A stretch of 10,421 nt of DNA from an uncultured Gemmiger sp. (lineage in GTDB: Bacteria; Bacillota; Clostridia; Oscillospirales; Ruminococcaceae), in NCBI GenBank assembly GCA_959018215.1, contig CAUEKL010000072.1, positions 1-10,421 on the forward strand. The letters are read 5' to 3'. The notes below the pieces were generated by a model. That model saw only the letters and a list, made by a program, of their open reading frames with translations. It searched no databases and was not told where the DNA came from. Positions 1 through 4,519 of the stretch are shown here, piece by piece. A program made the position numbers and the translations under genes. How positions within the stretch are numbered: position 1 is the first letter of the stretch; each line of letters opens with the position of its first letter.

Positions 1-230
1 GTGTAGTCCTCTGCGCGGACCCAATCTTCTTCCAGGCCGCTGGGGTCATACTGGGCCGGGCGCACATCCTGCCCGCCGGAGCGGGGGCTGTACGGCGGAC
101 GGTAATAGTCCTGCCGGGTCTGCGGACCGATACGGCGCACCCCGCCCGTACCGGGGGAATGGACCTTGCGGCCGGTCCGGCTGCGGGGGTCCTGTTTGTA
201 GCCGCCGTAGCCGCCTTCCCTGTTGGGCAT
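1..230 (-). CDS. Unrecognised Gly/Arg/Tyr/Pro-rich protein, N-terminal part only
   Basis: An open frame on the minus strand begins with ATG at 230-228 and stays open for 76 codons to the window edge. It has a strong ribosome binding site (AAAGGAGG, about 237-244) six bases before the ATG and an extended -10 promoter further upstream. The visible part is low-complexity and probably disordered: it starts MPNREGGYGGYKQDPR, is rich in Gly, Arg, Pro, Gln and Tyr, and becomes more acidic towards the end (GLEEDW). There is no signal peptide or membrane segment in these residues. Such basic disordered N-termini often precede a membrane or nucleic-acid-binding domain, but that part lies outside the window and I do not recognise the family. 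That it is a real gene is supported by the RBS plus promoter and the 76 codons without a stop; function unknown. Confidence 0.72.
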   Translation of the reverse strand, partial: MPNREGGYGGYKQDPRSRTGRKVHSPGTGGVRRIGPQTRQDYYRPPYSPRSGGQDVRPAQYDPSGLEEDWVRAEDY

Positions 231-281
231 ATGCGCCCTCCTTTCCTGTTTTGTCCTGTCCGATTTTTTGGTATTAGATTG

Positions 282-290
282 ATTATACCA
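282..290 (-). promoter_or_regulatory. Extended -10 promoter for the minus-strand gene
   Basis: Read on the minus strand, 290-282 is TGGTATAAT: a perfect TATAAT with the upstream TGn extension. The -35 region around 305-310 (TGTTTT) is weak, as is usual for extended -10 promoters. It lies about 50 bases before the minus-strand ATG at 230 and diverges from the promoter at 335-362. Confidence 0.65.
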
Positions 291-334
291 CACTCCCTCC
301 GCCAAAAACAGACCCGCGCAAAAGTTTTACGCCC

Positions 335-362
335 TTGACATTCCCCGCCTCCGCTGTATAAT
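335..362 (+). promoter_or_regulatory. Consensus sigma-A promoter of the marR-yczE-like operon
   Basis: TTGACA at 335-340 and TATAAT at 357-362 are separated by 16 bases, both hexamers exact. Transcription should start near 369, about 37 bases before the ATG at 406. A promoter this strong is normally held down by a repressor, which fits the palindrome immediately downstream. Confidence 0.85.
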
Positions 363-376
363 AAGGCTTGTTATTA

Positions 377-388
377 TAAGTATACTTA
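377..388 (+). promoter_or_regulatory. Palindromic operator candidate (probable MarR autoregulation site)
   Basis: TAAGTATACTTA at 377-388 is a perfect 12-base palindrome just downstream of the predicted start of transcription. A second, overlapping palindrome (ATACT-T-AGTAT, 382-392) follows. MarR-family repressors bind palindromes of this size in their own promoters, so binding by the product of the gene at 406 is a reasonable inference. The ribosome binding site AAGGAG (395-400) lies just beyond. Confidence 0.55.
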
Positions 389-405
389 GTATTTAAGGAG
401 ACACG

Positions 406-837
406 ATGGAACCGCTTCATTATCTGCTCATGAAGGCCAACGCCCAGCTCAACCGCCGCATCATGGCCGAAGCCGCCGCCCTGGGCCTGTCCCCCGGGCA
501 GCCCAAGGTGCTGGAATGCCTGACCGAGTGCGGGGAATGCAACCAGAAAACCATCGCCCGCTACTGCGAGATCGAACAGGCCACGGTGGGCAGCATTCTG
601 CTGCGCATGGAACGGGACGGGCTGGTGCGCCGGGTACAGAAGGACGGCAACCGCCGGGCGCTGTACGTTTCCCTCACCGAGAAGGGGCGGCAGACCGCTT
701 TGCAGGTACAGCAGATCTTTCAGCAAGCGGACGCCCGGGCCGCCGCGGCCCTGACCCCCGAAGAAAACCTCCAGCTGCAGCGGCTGCTGCAGCGGGTATA
801 CGATGCCGTCGCTGAACCGGAAAGGAAGTCTTTTTGA
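406..837 (+). CDS. MarR-family winged-helix transcriptional regulator
   Basis: The 143-residue product is typical MarR length. An N-terminal dimerisation helix (about residues 4-27) is followed by the winged helix-turn-helix: recognition region near residues 46-70 (QKTIARYCEIEQATVGSILL) and the wing at about 72-90, with the family's D-G-N-R-R motif and V-S-L-T-E-K-G end. C-terminal helices complete the dimer interface. Cys38, Cys42, Cys45 and Cys54 cluster as C-x3-C-x2-C-x8-C around helices 2 and 3, which could allow redox or metal sensing, though one or two of these cysteines are common in such clostridial MarR proteins. The ATG at 406 has AAGGAG five bases upstream. The stop overlaps the next start by one base, so this regulator is translationally coupled to the membrane protein and probably controls its own operon. 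The ligand is unknown. Confidence 0.93.
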   Translation: MEPLHYLLMKANAQLNRRIMAEAAALGLSPGQPKVLECLTECGECNQKTIARYCEIEQATVGSILLRMERDGLVRRVQKDGNRRALYVSLTEKGRQTALQVQQIFQQADARAAAALTPEENLQLQRLLQRVYDAVAEPERKSF

Positions 838-1496
838 TGCAAACCAAACAAAAACATCTGGTGCGCCGCTGGGCCCTGCTGGTGGTGGGCCTGGTGATCA
901 TGGCCTTCGGCGTGGCCTTTTCCATCAAAGCCGGGCTGGGCACCTCCCCCATTTCCAGCCTGCCCTATGTGCTCAGCCTGCTGCCTTTGCCCGTGCCCCT
1001 CACGGTGGGCACCGCCACCATCGCCATGCATGTGACCCTGATCCTCCTCCAGATCCTGCTGCTGCGCCGCCGGTACGACCCCTTTCAGCTGGCCCAGCTG
1101 CCGGTGGCGTTGATCTTCGGCAGCCTGACCGATTTCAGCGTCTGGGCGCTGCAGGGCATCACCGTCAGCGCCTATCCCGCCCGGTGGGGGCTGTGCATCA
1201 TCGGCATTCTGCTGGTGGGTGTGGGGGTAAGCTTTGAGGTCACCGCCAACGTGGTCACCCTGGCCGGCGAGGGCATGGTCCTGGCCGTGTGCAAGGTGTT
1301 TCCCGTGCCCTTCGGCAATGCCAAGATCGGCTTTGACGTGACCCTGGTGGTCATTGCCAGCGTGCTGTCCCTGCTGTTCCTGGGCGGGCTGTACGGCGTG
1401 CGGGAAGGCACCGTGGCCGCCGCCTTCTGTGTGGGTCTGGTGGCCCGGCAGGTCAACCGCCCCATGCGCCGGTTTGCCGCCCGGGTACTGGATTGA
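837..1496 (+). CDS. YczE/YitT-like integral membrane protein (DUF6198 type)
   Basis: The product has 219 residues and about five or six membrane segments (roughly 12-31, 56-76, 86-106, 116-137, 166-186, 190-205). The loop after the first helix, with K-A-G-L-G-T-S-P-I-S-S-L-P-Y (31-44), is the recognisable signature of the YczE/YyaS/YitT-like group annotated as DUF6198. No biochemical activity is established for the family to my knowledge; some members sit beside export or regulatory genes and are assumed to be transporters or accessory membrane proteins. I chose the ATG at 837, which shares its A with the TGA of the MarR gene (TGATG); a TTG one codon earlier is possible but less likely. AAGGAAG about eight bases before the ATG serves as RBS. 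The two-gene unit with a MarR repressor suggests an inducible membrane function such as small-molecule efflux, but that is inference. Confidence 0.85.
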   Translation: MQTKQKHLVRRWALLVVGLVIMAFGVAFSIKAGLGTSPISSLPYVLSLLPLPVPLTVGTATIAMHVTLILLQILLLRRRYDPFQLAQLPVALIFGSLTDFSVWALQGITVSAYPARWGLCIIGILLVGVGVSFEVTANVVTLAGEGMVLAVCKVFPVPFGNAKIGFDVTLVVIASVLSLLFLGGLYGVREGTVAAAFCVGLVARQVNRPMRRFAARVLD

Positions 1497-1511
1497 GCGT
1501 ATCCTTTGCAG

Positions 1512-1549
1512 GACCGCAGTCCTTTTGAAAAGGGCTGCGGTCTTTTTTG
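1512..1549 (+). terminator. Rho-independent terminator of the marR-yczE-like operon
   Basis: An almost perfect hairpin spans 1512-1542: GACCGCAGTCC pairs with GGGCTGCGGTC (one G-T wobble), and the TTTTGAAAA between them can extend the stem. It is followed by TTTTTT (1543-1548). It separates this unit from the next promoter at 1598. Confidence 0.92.
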
Positions 1550-1596
1550 TCTGTACACTGGCAATTGTGAACCTTTTGAAAACTTCCCGGTTTTTA

Positions 1597-1639
1597 CTTG
1601 ACTTCATCAAGTATCAAGGCTATACTTGACCAAGTCAAG
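1597..1639 (+). promoter_or_regulatory. Operator array: five CTTGA/TCAAG half-sites over the bilQ promoter
   Basis: Within 43 bases the pentamer CTTGA or its complement TCAAG occurs five times: 1597-1601, 1607-1611, 1614-1618, 1625-1629 and 1635-1639. The first two form a perfect inverted repeat (ACTTGA, 5 bases, TCAAGT; 1596-1612) over the -35. The last two form CTTGAC, 3 bases, GTCAAG (1625-1639) over the -10 and start site. CTTGA/TCAAG palindromes are typical of MarR-family operators, so the likely ligand is BilQ itself (negative autoregulation). The repeats are seen directly; the protein assignment is inferred. Confidence 0.75.
1598..1626 (+). promoter_or_regulatory. Sigma-A promoter of bilQRS
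   Basis: TTGACT (1598-1603) and TATACT (1621-1626) with an ideal 17-base spacer place the transcription start near 1633, about 25 bases before the bilQ ATG at 1657. Both hexamers lie inside an array of CTTGA/TCAAG repeats, so repressor binding would directly block RNA polymerase. Confidence 0.85.
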
Positions 1640-1656
1640 AAAGAGAGGTCCTTGCC

Positions 1657-2085
1657 ATGACGGAAACACTGTCCTACTATTCCACCATTTTATACCGGGA
1701 TTTCGCGGCCTACACCTCCCGCCGGCTGCAGGAACTGGGGCTCAGCCACGGGCTGATGTTCCTGCTGCTGTATGTGGGGCGGCACCCGGGATGCACCCAG
1801 TCGGAACTGACCCAGGCCCTGGGCCTGGACTGGGGATACGGCCAGCGCAGCACCCTGAAACTGGCGGAGGACGGCTTCCTGACCCGGGAGAAGGAAGGCC
1901 GGGCCTACCGGCTGCGGCTGAGCGTCAAGGGAGAGAATGCCTTCGATGTGTGCCACGAGGTCTTTTTTGACTGGGACAAGCAGGCGCTGGAGGAGCTTTC
2001 CCCCGCGGAACAGACCCAGCTGCTGCTGCTCCTGAAAAAAGTTAAGGAAAAGAAGGCGAATTCCAAACTATGTACCAGACGATAA
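1657..2085 (+). CDS. bilQ: BilQ, MarR-family regulator of the bilirubin reductase operon
   Basis: This 142-residue protein has the MarR layout: N-terminal dimerisation helix, helix-turn-helix at about residues 47-70 (TQSELTQALGLDWGYGQRST), and a wing at about 72-88 (DGFLTREKEGRAYRLRLS) followed by V-K-G. The C-terminal leucine-rich helix (about 110-131) belongs to the dimer interface. It differs clearly from the MarR protein at 406, so the two are not a recent duplication. The RBS AGAGAGG lies eight bases before the ATG. Its last 16 bases overlap the start of the next gene, which ties its translation to that of the reductase. In the published bilirubin reductase locus the gene before bilR is a MarR-type regulator named bilQ; the name here rests on position and family rather than on sequence-specific marks. 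It probably represses its own promoter until bilirubin or a related signal is present. Confidence 0.88.
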   Translation: MTETLSYYSTILYRDFAAYTSRRLQELGLSHGLMFLLLYVGRHPGCTQSELTQALGLDWGYGQRSTLKLAEDGFLTREKEGRAYRLRLSVKGENAFDVCHEVFFDWDKQALEELSPAEQTQLLLLLKKVKEKKANSKLCTRR

Positions 2086-3188
2086 CCTCCCCCGTGAATT
2101 ACGGCGGGATTCAGCTGAAAAACCGCATCCTCTTTGCCCCCACCTCCATGGGGGTGCCCACCGGGGAATGGCTGGCCCGGCTGCAGCGGATTGCCAAAGG
2201 CGGCTGCGCCATGATCATCCTGGGGGATGTGCCGGTGCTGCCCCACGGGTTCGGGCCCTCCCTGTACAGCAAGAAGGGATTTGCGCTGTACCGGCAGGCG
2301 GCGGAGCTGGTCCACGCCGAGGGCTGTCTGCTCTGTGCCCAGCTGCACCAGTCGGACTCCGACTTCAAGGCGCTGGTGAAATCCCTGCCCGGGTTTCTGT
2401 GCAAGAAGATCACGGCGGATGAGCTGCGGGCCAGGCTCAACGACAGCGCCGGGCCGCTGGTGACCAACATGTCCCGCAAGAAGATCCGCAAGATCACTGA
2501 GGCCTTCGGGGAGGCGGCGGTCCTGGCCCAGAAGGCCGGGTTCGACATGATCCAGGTCCACGGGGACCGGATGTGCGGCAGTTTCAGCTCCGCCCTCTTC
2601 AACCACCGCACCGACGAGTACGGCGGCAGTGCCGAAAACCGGGCCCGGTTCGCGGTGGAGGCGGTGCGGGCGGTGCGCAGCCGTCTGCCGGAAATGCCCA
2701 TCGACTACAAGCTGGCCGTGCGCCAGACCCACCCTACCTACGGCCGGGCGGGGGTGGTGGAGGAGGAGCTGCCCGTCTTTGTGCCCCTGCTGGAACAGGC
2801 GGGGGTGACCAGCTTCCACGTGACCCTGGCCGACCACTGCAACCTCAGCGACACCATTCCCCCGGCCAACCACCCGGAATTCCATGAGGAAGGCTGTTTC
2901 CTGAAATTCTGCGATGAGGTCCGCGCCCTGACCCGATGCCCGGTGTGCGGGGTGGGCGGCCTCACCGACCCGGATTTCGTGGAAGCCCAGCTGGCCGCCG
3001 GACGGGTGGACTGCGTGGCCATGAGCCGCCAGCTCATCGCCGACCCCGACTGGCCCAACAAGGTGGCCGCCGGGCAGGCCGGGACCATCCACCGCTGCGT
3101 GCGCTGCAACCGGGAGTGCCTGGGCGGCATGATGGCCCACCGCGGCGTCCACTGCATCTACGAACACAAGGAAGAAAGGAAGTCCTGA
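2070..3188 (+). CDS. bilR: BilR, bilirubin reductase (old yellow enzyme family, 4Fe-4S flavoprotein)
   Basis: BilR reduces bilirubin to urobilinogen/stercobilinogen in gut bacteria. This 372-residue protein is one FMN-binding TIM barrel of the NADH:flavin oxidoreductase/old yellow enzyme family. Visible landmarks are N-H-R-T-D-E-Y-G-G-S (178-187), the FMN-phosphate region G-V-G-G-L-T (294-299) and S-R-Q-L-I-A-D-P-D-W-P (319-329), and a 4Fe-4S motif C343-x2-C346-x3-C350-x11-C362, as in BaiCD and 2,4-dienoyl-CoA reductase. Unlike those enzymes it ends there, with no C-terminal FAD/NAD(P)H domain, so electrons must come from a partner. At 164-167 it carries H-G-D-R, which I recall as the motif that sets confirmed bilirubin reductases apart; the tyrosine of the usual H-G-Y-L motif is absent. 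It overlaps bilQ by 16 bases and touches bilS. The ATG at 2070 has AGAAGGCG about 11 bases upstream. A different OYE substrate is the main alternative. Confidence 0.92.
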   Translation: MYQTITSPVNYGGIQLKNRILFAPTSMGVPTGEWLARLQRIAKGGCAMIILGDVPVLPHGFGPSLYSKKGFALYRQAAELVHAEGCLLCAQLHQSDSDFKALVKSLPGFLCKKITADELRARLNDSAGPLVTNMSRKKIRKITEAFGEAAVLAQKAGFDMIQVHGDRMCGSFSSALFNHRTDEYGGSAENRARFAVEAVRAVRSRLPEMPIDYKLAVRQTHPTYGRAGVVEEELPVFVPLLEQAGVTSFHVTLADHCNLSDTIPPANHPEFHEEGCFLKFCDEVRALTRCPVCGVGGLTDPDFVEAQLAAGRVDCVAMSRQLIADPDWPNKVAAGQAGTIHRCVRCNRECLGGMMAHRGVHCIYEHKEERKS

Positions 3189-3682
3189 TGATGAAATACG
3201 CCATCGTTTACAGCAGCCGCACCGGCAACACCCGCCAGCTGGCCGACGCCCTGCACAACGCCCTGCCCGCCGAAGACTGCCTCTATTTCGGCGCCCCCGC
3301 CCCCGAGGCCCTGGCCGCCGACCGGGTGTATGTGGGCTTCTGGACCGACAAAGGCACCTGTGACGAGGCCGTGGCCGCCTTTTTGCAGAGCGTGCCCGCC
3401 GGCAAGGAGGTCTATCTCTTCGGCACCGCCGGATTCGGCGGCTCTCCCATCTATTTTGACAAGATCCTGAACGCCGCGGCCGCCAACCTGCCCGCCTGGG
3501 TACAGGTGGCCGGGCGGTACATGTGCCAGGGCAAAATGCCCCAGGCCGTCCGGACCCGCTACGAATCCATGCCCGAAAGCCCCCGCCGCCAGGCCATGCT
3601 GGACAACTTCGACCAGGCCCTGGCCCATCCCGATGCCGACGACCTGACCCGGCTGTGTGCCGACGTGCAGAAAAGTCTGTAA
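3188..3682 (+). CDS. bilS: BilS, flavodoxin-like partner of bilirubin reductase
   Basis: The product has 164 residues, normal for a short-chain flavodoxin. It opens with beta strand 1 (KYAIVYSS) and the FMN-phosphate loop S-S-R-T-G-N-T (9-15). Later loops that line the flavin follow: G-F-W-T-D-K-G-T (50-57) and F-G-T-A-G-F-G-G (78-85). The rest is helical. It should bind FMN and carry electrons in the cytoplasm. Because BilR lacks its own NAD(P)H-oxidising domain, a role as electron donor, or as an accessory reductase that improves bilirubin reduction, is likely. Flavodoxin-like bilS follows bilR in the published locus. The start ATG shares its A with the bilR stop (TGATG); a second ATG follows at 3191, also plausible given AAGGAAG at about 3176-3182. 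A terminator follows directly, so the operon ends here. Confidence 0.9.
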   Translation: MMKYAIVYSSRTGNTRQLADALHNALPAEDCLYFGAPAPEALAADRVYVGFWTDKGTCDEAVAAFLQSVPAGKEVYLFGTAGFGGSPIYFDKILNAAAANLPAWVQVAGRYMCQGKMPQAVRTRYESMPESPRRQAMLDNFDQALAHPDADDLTRLCADVQKSL

Positions 3683-3697
3683 CCCCATAAGCAAAGC

Positions 3698-3727
3698 CGC
3701 CCGGAGCCTGTGCCCCGGGCGTTTTTT
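3698..3727 (+). terminator. Rho-independent terminator of bilQRS
   Basis: CGCCCGG (3698-3704) pairs with CCGGGCG (3715-3721) across a 10-base loop, followed by TTTTTT (3722-3727). It lies 15 bases after the bilS stop. Confidence 0.88.
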
Positions 3728-3755
3728 CGGTTTGGCCACGGATTTGTCATATTTA

Positions 3756-3773
3756 TGCGGTATACTGCGGTAT
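3756..3773 (+). promoter_or_regulatory. -10 element and TGCGGTAT direct repeat before tetR
   Basis: TATACT at 3761-3766 is a good -10, but I find no -35 at normal spacing (TTGTCA at 3744-3749 is only 11 bases away). The octamer TGCGGTAT occurs twice exactly 10 bases apart (3756-3763 and 3766-3773), overlapping the -10. The second copy also forms ATAC-TGCG-GTAT (3762-3773), a small palindrome. This is a likely operator for the TetR protein itself. Confidence 0.5.
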
Positions 3774-3804
3774 CCGATCTCATCCAGAACCCAGGAGGCA
3801 TCCC

Positions 3805-4365
3805 ATGGCAAACACCACCAAACAGGCGCTGGAAGCATCCCTGAAACGGATGATGCTCAAAAAGCCCCTGGCCAAGATCACCATACGCGACATCACCGAC
3901 GACTGCGGCATCAGCCGCATGGCCTTCTACTACCATTTCAAGGATATCTACGACCTCATCGAATGGGTCTGCGTGGAGGACGCCGCCCGGGCGCTGCAGG
4001 GCAAAAAGACCTGCGATACCTGGCAGGAGGGACTGCTGCAGGTCTTTGAGGCGGTGCTGGAAAACAAGCCTTTTGTGCTCAACGCCTGCCGCTGCATCAG
4101 CCGGGAACAGATGGAGCGGTTCCTGTACAAGCTGACCTACGGGCTGATCCGGGGTGTGGTGGACGAAAAAAGCCGGGGCGTTGCCATCACCGAAGCGGAC
4201 AAGACCTTCATCGCCGATTTTTACAAGTACAGCTTTGTGGGCATCATGCTGGACTGGATCAAGCAGGGCATGAATGACGACTACCACAAGATCGCCGCCT
4301 GCATGGGGCTGACTATGCAGGGAAACATCGACAATTCCATCCGCAATTTTGCCGCCGCCCGCTGA
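3805..4365 (+). CDS. TetR/AcrR-family regulator, probable regulator of oleate hydratase
   Basis: This 186-residue protein has a standard TetR N-terminus: helix 1 (about 5-20), then the helix-turn-helix I-T-I-R-D-I-T-D-D-C-G-I-S-R-M-A-F-Y-Y-H-F (about 25-45), ending in the family's characteristic F-Y-Y-H-F. The C-terminal ligand domain is short, with R-x-F-L-Y-K-L-x-x-G near the middle and a Y-x-x-x-F-V-G-I-M-x-x-W-I-x-Q-G-M motif near the end, as in the TetR_C_8/DhaS-like group. The start is fixed by AGGAGG (3793-3798) six bases before the ATG. It has its own terminator, and the next gene in the same direction is oleate hydratase. The TGCGGT hexamer is shared between its promoter and the ohyA leader. 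I infer that it senses a fatty acid or related compound; the ligand cannot be read from the sequence. Confidence 0.92.
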   Translation: MANTTKQALEASLKRMMLKKPLAKITIRDITDDCGISRMAFYYHFKDIYDLIEWVCVEDAARALQGKKTCDTWQEGLLQVFEAVLENKPFVLNACRCISREQMERFLYKLTYGLIRGVVDEKSRGVAITEADKTFIADFYKYSFVGIMLDWIKQGMNDDYHKIAACMGLTMQGNIDNSIRNFAAAR

Positions 4366-4385
4366 ACCTTTTTTATACAAAACCC

Positions 4386-4421
4386 GCCCGGTGATGAAAA
4401 ACTGATCACCGGGCTTATTTT
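4386..4421 (+). terminator. Rho-independent terminator after tetR
   Basis: GCCCGGTGAT (4386-4395) pairs perfectly with ATCACCGGGC (4405-4414) around a 9-base loop, followed by TTATTTT (4415-4421). It separates tetR from ohyA, implying a separate promoter for ohyA between 4422 and 4519, where I find no convincing -35/-10 pair. Confidence 0.88.
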
Positions 4422-4477
4422 GTCAATGGTATGCCGCCGGGTTTGGGGGTAAGCTATAGCCACACCCTGAACCAAAC

Positions 4478-4491
4478 ACCGCATCTGCGGT
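4478..4491 (+). promoter_or_regulatory. ACCGCA-TC-TGCGGT palindrome before ohyA (candidate TetR operator)
   Basis: A perfect 6-2-6 inverted repeat, 28 bases before the ohyA ATG. Its half-site TGCGGT is the same hexamer that appears twice at the tetR promoter (3756 and 3766). The shared motif suggests that one regulator binds both places. An alternative is a small leader hairpin with no regulatory protein. Confidence 0.55.
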
Positions 4492-4519
4492 TGCGTATTT
4501 TTGAAAGGCGGTTTTGACT

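Noticed and set aside
1596..1640. The CTTGA/TCAAG repeats as a CRISPR or mobile-element end
   Set aside because: The units are only five to seven bases, spacing is irregular and they fall exactly on a promoter, which fits operators far better.
1905..3167. A 420-codon open frame on the minus strand opposite bilQ-bilR
   Set aside because: Antisense shadow; the plus strand has unmistakable OYE and 4Fe-4S motifs.
2070..3188. Naming the reductase BaiCD-type bile acid oxidoreductase or 2,4-dienoyl-CoA reductase (FadH)
   Set aside because: Those have an additional FAD/NAD(P)H domain of about 270-300 residues and an H/G-Y-L tyrosine motif. This protein ends after the iron-sulfur motif, has H-G-D-R instead, and sits between a MarR and a flavodoxin gene. 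Length shows no sign of truncation because the stop overlaps the next start exactly.
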